Source: Candidatus Woesearchaeota archaeon
GTDB taxonomy: Archaea; Nanobdellota; Nanobdellia; SCGC-AAA011-G17; GW2011-AR17
DNA length: 12,883 nt
Direction of reading: 5' to 3'
NCBI GenBank assembly: GCA_016211095.1
Contig: JACQSW010000057.1
Coordinates: forward strand, 1 to 12,883
Position numbers and translations under genes: made by a program. The notes under the pieces are model-generated. The model did no database searches, had not been told where the DNA came from, and was given only the letters and a program-made list of their open reading frames with translations. The first letter of the stretch is position 1; the number at the start of each line of letters is the position of its first letter. This document shows, piece by piece, positions 1-7,331 of the stretch.

Positions 1-133
1 CTGTTTAGCTACCCCTCAAAATTTGACAAAATATTCCCTTGAGGAATAATTTACTGCCATTTTTTGATGAAAAATATTCCAATCGTGACAAAATTGCACC
101 AAAAACCACTAAAAACGGCTATGAGCTAAACAG
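1..133. repeat. AT-rich intergenic block bounded by a 10-bp inverted repeat
   Basis: No gene is seen here. CTGTTTAGCT at 1-10 is the exact reverse complement of AGCTAAACAG at 124-133, and the left arm may continue beyond the window. Inside are two short direct repeats, AAAATATTCC (28-37 and 71-80) and TGACAAAAT (24-32 and 86-94), and a smaller inverted pair, CCTCAA (14-19) and TTGAGG (39-44). The block could be a small non-autonomous element, a structured RNA or a degenerate element end. No target-site duplication can be judged because the left edge is cut. Confidence 0.4.
101..116 (-). terminator. T-rich tracts downstream of proS
   Basis: Read on the minus strand, this stretch just past the proS stop holds two runs of five T separated by a few bases. 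Archaeal RNA polymerase commonly terminates at such oligo-T tracts without a hairpin. That it terminates the proS transcript is inferred from position. Confidence 0.35.
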
Positions 134-152
134 TTACCATTTGAAGAAGGTT

Positions 153-1640
153 TCAGTAGCTTTTTGCCACGTACACTATGTGTTTTGCTTCTTTGCCGCA
201 AATAACACATTTGTCTGTTTTTTTTGCTTTTTCAGGGTTTTCAAGTTTTATTCCGCAGACGCATCCGCCTACGGTTTCTTCTTTTAGGATGTCTGCGCAT
301 TTTTCCCCGTCACTGCTTATTGAGCAGAAAGGCACTTTCACGAAGCCGCGGTAAGTCCGCATTATTTCTATTAGCTCTTTTTTGCTGTTTGTTTCTTTTG
401 TTTTTCCTTCAAAGTATTTTTCTGCTTTTTCTGCCATTTCTTTTTCCAGTATTTCTGCGCTTTTTTTGATTTCTTTTTCTAGCTCCGCAATTTTTATTTT
501 CTTTTTCTCCCTGCTTGTCCTTCTGGCGATTGTTAGCGTTTCTTCTTCAGCTTCTTTAGGGCCGATTTCTATTCTTATTGGCACGCCTAGCATTTCCCAA
601 TTGTTGAATTTGAATCCAGGAGAGTTTTCTGTTAGGTCAACTTCAACCCTGTAACCGAAATTTTTTATTTTTTCTTTTATTTGTTGGCATTTGGCTATAA
701 CTTTTTTTGTTTTTTCTTGGTCTTTGCTGAAGGTTATCGGAACGATTATTAGTTGTGTTGGGGCAACATCAAAAGGAAGTATTAGCCCTGTGTCATCGCC
801 GTGAATGCCTATTAGCGCAGCCATAATCCTGTATATTCCCGGGCCAAAGCATGTTTGCCACGGGTATTGCTCTTTGCCGTTTTCGTCTTGGATTTGGATT
901 TGGTATGCTTTTGCAAATTTTTGCCCGAGGTCGTGTGTTGAGCTCATCTGGTTTCTTTTGCCGTCCGGCATAAGTGTGTCGGATGCATATGTTTCGTCTG
1001 CTCCCTTAAATTTGTCCCATTGCGGCCTTTTGAAGAAGATGAATGGCAGTTTGAGCTTTTTTCTTACAACTTCTTCCATTATTTCCATGTCTTTTGTTAT
1101 TTGTTGGGTGGCTTCTTTGTGTGTTGCGAAAACGTCATGAGTCTCGTAGAACATGAATTCCCTTCCCCTAAGGAATGGCCGCGTTGTTTTTTCATTCCTG
1201 AATACGGTTATTCTTGATTGGTATCCCTTGAATGGCAGGTCTTTGTAGCTTCTTATCCATAAGGCGTATATTGGGTAGATGGCTGTTTCCCCTGTTGGCC
1301 GAAGAGCGACTCGCCTTTCAAGCTTTTCTGTTCCTGCTTCAGTGACCCAGAAGACGTCTGGGGCGAAGCCTGCGTGCTCTTTCTCCCTGATGAGGTTTTC
1401 TTCTGGTATTACTGTTGGGAAGAGGAATGGTTGGTGGCCGTCTTTTTCTACTTCTTCGTCGAAGTAGTCATAGACTCTCCTTAGGATTTTGAATGCCCAC
1501 GGCCTATGGACTACGAATCCTTGGACTCCGTATCTTATGTCAACAAGTTTTGCTCCCTGCTCCAGGCAGACTTGGCTGTACCATTCAGAAAAATTTTCGT
1601 CTTTCTTGACTGTTATCCCGATTTTTTCTTCTTTACCCAT
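153..1640 (-). CDS. proS: Prolyl-tRNA synthetase, archaeal/eukaryotic type
   Basis: Class II aminoacyl-tRNA synthetase that activates proline with ATP and charges tRNA-Pro in the cytoplasm. Of its 495 residues, the catalytic core shows motif 1 around residues 71-83, the RPTGET proline-pocket motif at 114-119, motif 2 at 147-165 (FRNE followed by FLRGREF), a SSTHDLGQ segment at 233-240, and motif 3 at 265-289 with its arginine at 271. The anticodon-binding domain follows from about 290. A C-terminal zinc-binding domain has cysteines 439, 448, 460, 462, 478 and 481, and the chain ends in tyrosine as is usual in this subfamily. There is no bacterial INS editing domain between motifs 2 and 3. The ATG at 1640 lies 27 bases after the upstream gene's stop with no clear promoter or ribosome site of its own, so co-transcription with that gene is likely. 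Confidence 0.97.
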   Translation of the reverse strand: MGKEEKIGITVKKDENFSEWYSQVCLEQGAKLVDIRYGVQGFVVHRPWAFKILRRVYDYFDEEVEKDGHQPFLFPTVIPEENLIREKEHAGFAPDVFWVTEAGTEKLERRVALRPTGETAIYPIYALWIRSYKDLPFKGYQSRITVFRNEKTTRPFLRGREFMFYETHDVFATHKEATQQITKDMEIMEEVVRKKLKLPFIFFKRPQWDKFKGADETYASDTLMPDGKRNQMSSTHDLGQKFAKAYQIQIQDENGKEQYPWQTCFGPGIYRIMAALIGIHGDDTGLILPFDVAPTQLIIVPITFSKDQEKTKKVIAKCQQIKEKIKNFGYRVEVDLTENSPGFKFNNWEMLGVPIRIEIGPKEAEEETLTIARRTSREKKKIKIAELEKEIKKSAEILEKEMAEKAEKYFEGKTKETNSKKELIEIMRTYRGFVKVPFCSISSDGEKCADILKEETVGGCVCGIKLENPEKAKKTDKCVICGKEAKHIVYVAKSY

Positions 1641-1667
1641 TTTTTTTTCAATAAAATTTTTGTGTTA

Positions 1668-2252
1668 TCAAAAAAGTAGCTTGTTGAATGATTCAGCGAG
1701 CATATTTCCCAGATTAGCAGCGGTTTTTCTTTGCTCTTCTTTTAGCAAAACATTTTGTGAAGTTTCATAACTTTTAACGTCTATTGTGAAAGAAGTTACC
1801 GGGACTGGGACTACTTCTGTCTTGCACAAAAAATGTTCATTCTCTCCGTAATCCGCCCTTTTTCTGCCCCCTAAGAGTACATAATTCGGGTTGAGTAAGG
1901 CTGCTGCGAGAGCGTAAGGCGTTTCGCATCCATACGCATTTTGGCATTTAAAACAGAAGTCTTTATATTTTTTTATTAGGGAAACACCGCAGATTTTATC
2001 GCTCACCTGCAATATTGCTAACTCTAAGTCTTTGTCTTGTTCCAAATCCCCAACAACTGTGTTTACCAACTTAATTTTTGGGTTTTGGATAAGCGGGGCT
2101 ATTTGGGGGTTTGCGCCAATCAAATCTTTCAAGTAATTCGTTAATAACCCTAACCCTATCTCCGAATTGAAACTTCTTTTCTTATCCTTCAATCTTTCAA
2201 AAATCGAAAAATAAACTTTTTCATAAATACTGTCCAAGCGGTGATTGGCCAT
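1668..2252 (-). CDS. Unrecognised cysteine-containing protein upstream of proS
   Basis: I do not recognise this 194-residue protein. It appears soluble, with no signal peptide or membrane segment. The N-terminal third looks helical. Cysteines at 88, 100, 103, 109 and 143 include a CFKC pair and a nearby YGC, which could bind a metal or form disulfides. A small-residue and hydrophobic stretch with NPNYVLLGGRKRADYG follows at 121-136. The ATG at 2252 is supported by a TATA-like box about 28 bases upstream and no other start is needed. Its stop is 27 bases before proS on the same strand, so the two probably form an operon, but adjacency alone does not show a role in translation. Confidence 0.75.
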   Translation of the reverse strand: MANHRLDSIYEKVYFSIFERLKDKKRSFNSEIGLGLLTNYLKDLIGANPQIAPLIQNPKIKLVNTVVGDLEQDKDLELAILQVSDKICGVSLIKKYKDFCFKCQNAYGCETPYALAAALLNPNYVLLGGRKRADYGENEHFLCKTEVVPVPVTSFTIDVKSYETSQNVLLKEEQRKTAANLGNMLAESFNKLLF

Positions 2253-2276
2253 AAAAAAAGAATAAATTTTTTTGTT

Positions 2277-2286
2277 TATTTAAAAC
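2277..2286 (-). promoter_or_regulatory. TATA-like box for the gene starting at 2252
   Basis: The minus strand reads TTTTAAATA, centred about 28 bases before the ATG. In archaea this spacing places transcription initiation at or within a few bases of the start codon, giving a leaderless message. It probably drives both this gene and proS. Confidence 0.5.
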
Positions 2287-2314
2287 TTCCTTTTTTTTTG
2301 ATTTGCCAAAGTTG

Positions 2315-2740
2315 TTAGTCCATGTTGTCTGACAAATCTGTTAGGACTTGCGCTAGCTCTGGGAAGTCTTTAGCGAGGGAAATATTGGCTTCGTCTTCAG
2401 CCAGCATAGCCTCTTCTTTGGTTATTACTTCTTTTGTTATTTTTATGTGGTAGAGCTCATGGAGGGTTATTGCCTTAACAAAGTCTTCCTCTTCACTTTT
2501 TGGCTTGCCTTTTACGAATCTGTTGATTACTTCTTTAGAGAAACACACGCATTCCTCTCCGCCAATGTGCAGCCTAAAGGCAGGCGTAGTGTCCACGTGC
2601 GGCGGCAGCAGGGAATCTTTGCCTAAATACTTGATAAAAAGCGTTTTGTTGAATATTTTGAATGCGGGTTTTTTTATTTTGTATGGAAAAATTTTATAAG
2701 TATGATCCGCTATTTTAAGTATTTCCGCCTCATCCATCAT
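2315..2740 (-). CDS. Small putative zinc metallopeptidase (HExxH)
   Basis: A 141-residue protein with a HELYH zinc-binding/catalytic motif at residues 94-98 in a helix (ITLHELYHIKI). About 17-19 residues later an AEDEAN segment (114-119) provides candidate glutamates 115 and 117 as the third zinc ligand. A HExxH helix followed by a helix with an E-A-N-type motif resembles ImmA/IrrE-like (DUF955) gluzincins, though the match is only at motif level. There is no signal peptide or transmembrane segment, so it would act in the cytoplasm. The substrate is unknown. Two ATGs are adjacent (2740 and 2737); the first is kept because a TATA-like box lies 27 bases upstream. It is divergent from the MJ1316-domain gene. 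Confidence 0.8.
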   Translation of the reverse strand: MMDEAEILKIADHTYKIFPYKIKKPAFKIFNKTLFIKYLGKDSLLPPHVDTTPAFRLHIGGEECVCFSKEVINRFVKGKPKSEEEDFVKAITLHELYHIKITKEVITKEEAMLAEDEANISLAKDFPELAQVLTDLSDNMD

Positions 2741-2762
2741 ACATTTTTATGTGAGCTACTAC

Positions 2763-2771
2763 TATTTAAAA
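2763..2771 (-). promoter_or_regulatory. TATA-like box for the HExxH gene
   Basis: The minus strand reads TTTTAAATA, centred 27 bases before the ATG at 2740. The spacing implies a leaderless transcript and supports the first of two consecutive ATGs. Confidence 0.5.
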
Positions 2772-2783
2772 TGTTAGCAAAAA

Positions 2784-2791
2784 TTTTAAAA
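2784..2791 (+). promoter_or_regulatory. TATA-like box for the MJ1316-domain gene
   Basis: TTTTAAAA is centred about 28 bases before the ATG at 2816, again the leaderless arrangement. It lies only 13 bases from the oppositely directed box at 2763-2771, so this is a compact divergent promoter. Confidence 0.45.
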
Positions 2792-2815
2792 GGAAAAATT
2801 TGCTGTACCTAATTT

Positions 2816-3058
2816 ATGAAGACTGAGAAGGAGATGCTTAAGTGGATAAGGTGGGACAAGAGCAAAAACCCAAAGGATTACACGGTGTTTTATTTTGACC
2901 GGGTGCTGGATAAAGAGGTGGAAGTTAAGTTTGAAGAGATAGAAGAAATAGAGGGGCGCTTCATGACCATCAAGGAATCAACTATTCCCCTTCACAGGAT
3001 CACGAAGATAAGAATGAATGGTAAGCTGGTTTGGGAAAGAAAACGCGTCAAGGTTTAA
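2816..3058 (+). CDS. UPF0248/DUF504 protein, MJ1316 RNA-end-recognition domain
   Basis: At 80 residues the protein is the full usual length of the archaeal UPF0248 (DUF504) family. Family hallmarks visible are a start with a helix and W-D (LKWIRWD, residues 9-15), then DYTVFYFDRV, a conserved acidic segment, and IPLHRITKIRMNGKLVWER near the C-terminus (about 58-76). The same domain is called the MJ1316 RNA cyclic-group end recognition domain, and it is known in archaea and eukaryotes next to or fused with 2H-type RNA ligase/phosphodiesterases. A role in RNA end processing is family knowledge, not shown here. It stands alone, divergent from the metallopeptidase gene, and is followed directly by an oligo-T terminator. 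Confidence 0.88.
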   Translation: MKTEKEMLKWIRWDKSKNPKDYTVFYFDRVLDKEVEVKFEEIEEIEGRFMTIKESTIPLHRITKIRMNGKLVWERKRVKV

Positions 3059-3059
3059 A

Positions 3060-3068
3060 TTTTTTTTT
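3060..3068 (+). terminator. Oligo-T terminator after the MJ1316-domain gene
   Basis: Nine consecutive T lie immediately after the plus-strand stop and before the convergent gene's stop at 3075. No stem precedes them. This matches the factor-independent T-tract termination known for archaeal RNA polymerase. Confidence 0.5.
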
Positions 3069-3074
3069 GTGAAT

Positions 3075-3620
3075 TCAGCCTTTGATCAGCATGTTCTGGA
3101 CGATTTCTGCTAAAGTTCGGCCTTCTTGCAGATGATTGTTAGGGACTCCGCATCCAGCCATTCTCTCAAAATAATTGTTTATCTCGCCGGAAATGTCCCT
3201 TCCAAGCTTAATATTGGAGCCCACATAATAATATTTCATGATGCCTTCCTTGTTTTGTGGAAATAGGTGCCCAAGGATTAGTTGGCTAAAGCTAAAGAAG
3301 AATCCTGCGACAGCCTCTGATTTGTTTTCAAAACCATCCTTGTTAATCATTTTTTTCATAGAAACAGCAATGGTGTTTTTGTTGGTGTTCGGCGTTAAGC
3401 CTATGAGGCTGGTTTGAACTATTTGTTCGTCAATAATCCCCATATGGGAGCTTAAGCAGTACAGCTTTATGCCGCCAAGATTTAGCTTCTCTATTGCAAA
3501 GGCAGTTTTGATGTAATTGTATTCGAATCCGCTTAGCAGCGGGTATGGGCTGAGTTCTTCCGCAATGGCCAATTTAGAGATTAACAATTCATGAAACTCT
3601 TTGTAGCTGTCTTCAATCAT
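3075..3620 (-). CDS. Unrecognised gene overlapping clpX-like gene
   Basis: I do not recognise this 181-residue protein. It looks globular and cytoplasmic, with a hydrophobic-aromatic stretch AGFFFSFSQLILGHLF at about residues 104-119 that is too polar at its ends to be a confident membrane helix. A glycine-containing C-terminal segment carries CGVPNNHLQEGRTLAEIV. It has no GxSxG-like or Ser-His-Asp protease signature, so it is not an evident ClpP. Its ATG lies inside the 3' end of the ClpX-like gene (8-base overlap), which suggests translational coupling. An adaptor or substrate-delivery role for the unfoldase is a guess from that coupling only. Confidence 0.72.
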   Translation of the reverse strand: MIEDSYKEFHELLISKLAIAEELSPYPLLSGFEYNYIKTAFAIEKLNLGGIKLYCLSSHMGIIDEQIVQTSLIGLTPNTNKNTIAVSMKKMINKDGFENKSEAVAGFFFSFSQLILGHLFPQNKEGIMKYYYVGSNIKLGRDISGEINNYFERMAGCGVPNNHLQEGRTLAEIVQNMLIKG

Positions 3621-4785
3621 TTTTTTGGTTTAAATCTTCTAAATATTTTTGTGGATTTCTGAATAGTTCTTCAGTGACCACAACATTCTTGATATTTGTG
3701 GATGGCAGCTCGTATTTTAATTCCATCAAGAAGTTTTCGCAAATAGTGGTTAATCCCCTAGCCCCTATACCTTTTCCGTAGGCCATCTTAGCTATTTCCC
3801 TTATCGCTTCATCTGTAAATTTGATTTTTATGCTGTAGCCGGCTAATTCTGCCTCGTAATGCTTGAGTATTGATTCTTGGCTGTTTTTCAGTATGTTTTC
3901 TAAGTCTTCTTGCTTTAATTCTGAAAGCGCTGTAATTACTGGCAGCCTGCCTATAAATTCTGGCAGAAGCCCGTAGTTAACGAGGTCTTCTGTTGTTATT
4001 TCCCTAAATAGCTCTCCTGTTTTTGAAACAGTTTGTTCTTTGCCGAATCCTATTTCTTTCTTTATGTTTTTTCTTTTTTTGATAATGTTTTCTAATTCTG
4101 GGAATGCCCCTCCAGCGATGAAAAGTACGCCTTTGGTGTTGAACATTATTTTTTTCTTGCCTACTTCAATTGGCACTTCTGCGCCTTCTATGATTTTTAG
4201 AAGCTCTACCTGGACATCTTGCCCTGCTATGTCCCTCTGCCCGTAGCTGTTCTGTGTTCTTATTTTGTCTATTTCGTCTAGGTAAATTATGCTTTTTTCT
4301 GCAGTCTCGATGTCTCCGTTGGTTTTTGCGAACAAATCGATTAGCATGTCGTTCACGCTGTTGCCGATGTAGCCGCTTTTTGTTAGTTTGCTGCAATCCA
4401 CTACTAATAATGGTACGTCGATTAGTTGAGAAATTTTTTCAAGCATGTACGTTTTTCCAACTCCAGTTGGCCCAATCATTAAAACGTTGTTCTTTTTTAT
4501 TGGTGTGCCGGGATTGTTTACTAAGCAATCAATGTGTTTGTAATGGTAGGCTACTGCAACGGCGATGTCCTTCTTGGCCCTCTCTTGGGATATGACATAT
4601 CCATCAAGGTATTGTTTTATGTCTTTTGGAGTGAAATTTTTCAATGTAGGGGATGAAACTTGCAAGTTTATTTTTTCTTCTAGCTTTTCGCTTAATGGGA
4701 GGTTTTTGTTTCTGCTCTTAATCAGCTCTTTCATTTCGTCTGGCGTAAGATAAGAAGGAGAGCCTGAACCTTGTTGCTTAGCCAT
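3613..4785 (-). CDS. ClpX-like AAA+ unfoldase lacking the N-terminal zinc domain
   Basis: ATP-driven protein unfoldase of the ClpX/HslU clade, 390 residues. Visible motifs are Walker A GPTGVGKT (105-112), pore-1 loop GYIG (138-141), Walker B IIYLDEID (166-173), arginine finger in LLPEFIGRL (R280) and sensor 2 GIGARGL (R343). An IGFG segment (245-248) matches the loop by which ClpX docks on ClpP. The family's N-terminal four-cysteine zinc domain is absent; only about 50 polar residues precede the AAA+ core. The segment that carries the RKH loop in bacterial ClpX is shortened (about 201-213). ATG 4785 is supported by a TATA-like box 30 bases upstream. Most archaea lack ClpX, so acquisition from bacteria is likely. 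No clpP is present in the window; the next gene overlaps it. Confidence 0.92.
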   Translation of the reverse strand: MAKQQGSGSPSYLTPDEMKELIKSRNKNLPLSEKLEEKINLQVSSPTLKNFTPKDIKQYLDGYVISQERAKKDIAVAVAYHYKHIDCLVNNPGTPIKKNNVLMIGPTGVGKTYMLEKISQLIDVPLLVVDCSKLTKSGYIGNSVNDMLIDLFAKTNGDIETAEKSIIYLDEIDKIRTQNSYGQRDIAGQDVQVELLKIIEGAEVPIEVGKKKIMFNTKGVLFIAGGAFPELENIIKKRKNIKKEIGFGKEQTVSKTGELFREITTEDLVNYGLLPEFIGRLPVITALSELKQEDLENILKNSQESILKHYEAELAGYSIKIKFTDEAIREIAKMAYGKGIGARGLTTICENFLMELKYELPSTNIKNVVVTEELFRNPQKYLEDLNQKND

Positions 4786-4810
4786 CGATTTATAATGCTA
4801 AGCAGAGATA

Positions 4811-4820
4811 ATATATAAAT
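4811..4820 (-). promoter_or_regulatory. TATA-like box for the ClpX-like operon
   Basis: The minus strand reads ATTTATATAT, centred about 30 bases before the ATG at 4785. It is one of the clearest TATA matches in the window and predicts a leader of only a few bases. Confidence 0.5.
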
Positions 4821-4864
4821 CTTTAGGCGGAAAGAACTAAGAAGTAGTGAAATTTTGCGGAAGA

Positions 4865-4872
4865 TTTAAATA
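4865..4872 (+). promoter_or_regulatory. TATA-like box for the gene at 4911
   Basis: TTTAAATA is centred about 43 bases before the ATG at 4911. Transcription would start near 4895, giving a leader of about 16 bases without a visible Shine-Dalgarno. It is divergent from the ClpX-like promoter about 45 bases away. Confidence 0.4.
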
Positions 4873-4910
4873 GGGCGCTACAGCTTTTATGAGTATTAGC
4901 CTTAAAAAAA

Positions 4911-6104
4911 ATGCGTCGGGGGCACAAAAAGGTTAGTGGAAGCTTGAATTCTTTAGAGGATGTTATGTTCATCGCCCCTCACGACGTGTTGAGGAGGGAA
5001 TATTTCTCCTTATTAGACGAAGTTTCTTTAAGGACAGACGAAGAAAACCGCAGGCTGCTTTTAATGCAGTCATTTGTTGGGAGAGCGCAAAATGGCAACG
5101 GGCATTATTGCAGGGAAAAAAACGTTAACACTACCATGGACGATTTGGTGGCTTTTGAAGACGAAATAAAAAATTACTGGTCGCTCAACAAAAAGCTCAC
5201 ATCAGGAGAGGTAAGGGATTTTATTAAGAAAAAGAGGCAGGAAAGAATCGACTCAGCCAAGGGGTGGGTTAAGAGGGCTCTAAAAGGCGAGAAGCTTACA
5301 CACTTAGCTGATGAATCTGACAGCCCATTATTTGGTGTTGAAAACTTTAGGAACTGGCAAGTCAAAAACCCAATCAACGTTTTAAAAGGGATATATTACG
5401 GCAGCAGGATGGACAATTATGAGTGGAGAAAAAAAGTAAACGAAAAATACGGAACTGAAATTGGCGGCGGAATTTGCTGCGCAATAAACTTTCAAAGAAT
5501 GCAAGAACACGACCTTGATTTGTTTCTGCTGTCAAAAAATGCGTGGTCAGAAGATGAAATAAAAAAATTCAAAGAAGAAGGAGTGATAGTTGACGAAACA
5601 AAAGTTGAATCCACAATGCTCATTAAAAACGCTTATGTAAGGAAGAAGGTGGGCAGCGGCGTAAGCGATGACTTGGCATTGGTAATGGCGGGCATGCTTC
5701 ACGGAACAGACGGTTTTTTTGGGTTGTTTCTTGCTGACGCCATAGACACCTGGGACAAATACGTTCCAAACATTTATGCTGGCGGCCAGGATGAGCTCCT
5801 CGGTGATTTTATTGCTCAGCACATTTCAAAACAGGATATTCCATCTGAAGAGGACGTTATGAAGTTCATCTATGCAGCAGCCATGCCTGCCCACAAAAAA
5901 GAATTCTTCTCGGACAACTCACAAAGGTATATGCTGCAAATTGATGATAATTTAGACCAAACCGCCTTGGAAAGCCACTATAAATTCGTTAAGGGGCAAA
6001 AGTTTAAGAGGATGAGGCTGGGCCATCATGGCAGCAAAGCAAAAAACACTACTCTTTATGCTTACGCAACAGAGAAGTTTAAAGACGTCTATAGCTCTTC
6101 TTGA
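4911..6104 (+). CDS. Unrecognised 397-residue protein
   Basis: I do not recognise a domain. The protein is highly charged and probably mostly helical, without signal peptide or membrane segment. Segments that look like conserved cores are ENFRNWQVKNPINVLKGIYY (about 149-168), a glycine/cysteine-rich GGGICCAINF around 185-195, and VSDDLALVMAGMLHGTDG around 250-267. The C-terminus carries GHHGS and is basic. An in-frame stop at 4890-4892 excludes a longer form. The gene overlaps the convergent PHP gene by 16 bases. It is monocistronic in this window. No function is proposed. Confidence 0.8.
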   Translation: MRRGHKKVSGSLNSLEDVMFIAPHDVLRREYFSLLDEVSLRTDEENRRLLLMQSFVGRAQNGNGHYCREKNVNTTMDDLVAFEDEIKNYWSLNKKLTSGEVRDFIKKKRQERIDSAKGWVKRALKGEKLTHLADESDSPLFGVENFRNWQVKNPINVLKGIYYGSRMDNYEWRKKVNEKYGTEIGGGICCAINFQRMQEHDLDLFLLSKNAWSEDEIKKFKEEGVIVDETKVESTMLIKNAYVRKKVGSGVSDDLALVMAGMLHGTDGFFGLFLADAIDTWDKYVPNIYAGGQDELLGDFIAQHISKQDIPSEEDVMKFIYAAAMPAHKKEFFSDNSQRYMLQIDDNLDQTALESHYKFVKGQKFKRMRLGHHGSKAKNTTLYAYATEKFKDVYSSS

Positions 6105-7267
6105 TCTGTTTCAATAATATTTCTGAAGAATCCGCCTTCGCTTATGTGCATCCTGTTTCTGAGCATCCTGTTAAGCAGCTGCTCGATAGGCCCTAAGTCC
6201 CTAACGTAATAGCGTGTGGATTTCATCAATTTTTTTGCTCTTAACAATTTCTCCAGGCCTTCCCTATGCCTTACGGGGGCGGATGCGCTGTCTAAATTTT
6301 TTATCTCGTTTCTCAACTCTGTGAATTTGTAAGCAAAATAATCGCGTTCAAACTTTACGAGCTCTTTCTCTTGGGTTGCCTGATAGTGCCTAGTCTCTAT
6401 GTGCGGGAGTATTGTTATTAATGGGAATCCGAAGGTTAGCACGCAATATTTTTTGAAATCGCTAAACTTAAAGTGTTTAAAAAAATTTATGAAGCCCGCT
6501 GCCTTAATTTTTCTTATCTCATCCTTATAGAATGATATTGTGAGGTCGTGCACGGTTTTTTTGAATTTTGAGAAGTGTCCTCCTTGGCCGCCGTGGTATA
6601 CGTCGCCGTTGAGTATGTCGTTAAGGAATTCCTGCTTGTTTGTTGCCTTGTCTGAAACAGTCCAAGTAAGGCCTAACCCGTCAAGGGTGTGTGAGTCGCT
6701 GCCGCCAACGCCTACTTTTCCGTAGAGCGCTGACAGGATTTGCGCAAATTCGTTTTCCCTCTGCAATGTCCCGTTAAGCGTTTCTATAGTTGAAAAGTAT
6801 TGGAGCCATTCATCAATAATTTTTGGGGTTAGCGGAGGAGAATTTTCAGCCCTGTTCACCTTCCATCCTGGATGAGCCATGAAGTAAGGCTTTTTTTCTT
6901 TTTTTATTAAGTCAATGAATCCGATTAGGTTTTCCTCTTTTAATTTTAATAGTTCCTCATGGATTTTTCTGTCTAAATCCAAAACAACAACCTCTAGCAA
7001 GTGGCCTTCATCTGAGCCTTTGACTGTGTACTCGCAGCCAACTATGACATCTTCCGGGTGTTTGTCAGCTAGCCTTAACGCGTCCCCTATGCTGTTGTGG
7101 TTTGTTATTGCCAGCAAGTCAACTTCTTCTTTTGCCCTGCGGTAAACATCATCTGGCGTTGTGTAACATTCTTGTGTGCCGAACCTTTCAGCGAGGTTAT
7201 GAGAAACTATCCTTCCCGACTCAGCTGTGTGTACATGAAGGTCCGCTTTTAAGCCAGGAATTATCAT
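6089..7267 (-). CDS. PHP-domain metal-dependent phosphoesterase
   Basis: From the ATG at 7267 the protein has 392 residues. The N-terminal ~210 residues form a PHP domain with the expected metal ligands: HVHT (H11, H13), ITNHN (N56, H57), GCEY (E79), H89, AHPG (H132) and GGSDSH (D191, H193). In motif II the common Asp is Asn (TNHN instead of TDH). PHP proteins hydrolyse phosphoesters with two or three metal ions; stand-alone members include nucleotide and histidinol-phosphate phosphatases, and the substrate here is unknown. The remaining ~180 residues are basic, probably helical, and not recognised. A TTG 12 bases upstream is in frame and lies near the expected transcription start, so a 396-residue leaderless form is possible, but ATG is preferred. 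The 3' end overlaps the convergent gene by 16 bases. Confidence 0.88.
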   Translation of the reverse strand: MIIPGLKADLHVHTAESGRIVSHNLAERFGTQECYTTPDDVYRRAKEEVDLLAITNHNSIGDALRLADKHPEDVIVGCEYTVKGSDEGHLLEVVVLDLDRKIHEELLKLKEENLIGFIDLIKKEKKPYFMAHPGWKVNRAENSPPLTPKIIDEWLQYFSTIETLNGTLQRENEFAQILSALYGKVGVGGSDSHTLDGLGLTWTVSDKATNKQEFLNDILNGDVYHGGQGGHFSKFKKTVHDLTISFYKDEIRKIKAAGFINFFKHFKFSDFKKYCVLTFGFPLITILPHIETRHYQATQEKELVKFERDYFAYKFTELRNEIKNLDSASAPVRHREGLEKLLRAKKLMKSTRYYVRDLGPIEQLLNRMLRNRMHISEGGFFRNIIETDQEEL

Positions 7268-7305
7268 TTTTGGTCCCAAAAATATTTAATTAATCAGCTC
7301 GAAAG

Positions 7306-7313
7306 TATATAAG
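7306..7313 (-). promoter_or_regulatory. TATA-like box for the PHP gene
   Basis: The minus strand reads CTTATATA. The predicted start of transcription is near 7281-7283, just ahead of the TTG at 7279 and about 15 bases ahead of the ATG at 7267. Confidence 0.45.
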
Positions 7314-7331
7314 CTTTTTGGGGTGGCCGAA

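Noticed and set aside
65..70. TGATGA resembling a box C of a C/D guide RNA
   Set aside because: No CTGA box D or second box pair follows at suitable spacing.
3075..3620. The gene after the ClpX-like gene as ClpP
   Set aside because: No catalytic Ser, His, Asp motif pattern of ClpP is visible.
4889..4936. Upstream 15-codon ORF overlapping the 4911 start, possibly an A-run frameshift
   Set aside because: Transcription predicted from the TATA box would start after this ATG, and the 4911 frame is closed just upstream, so no longer gene is implied.
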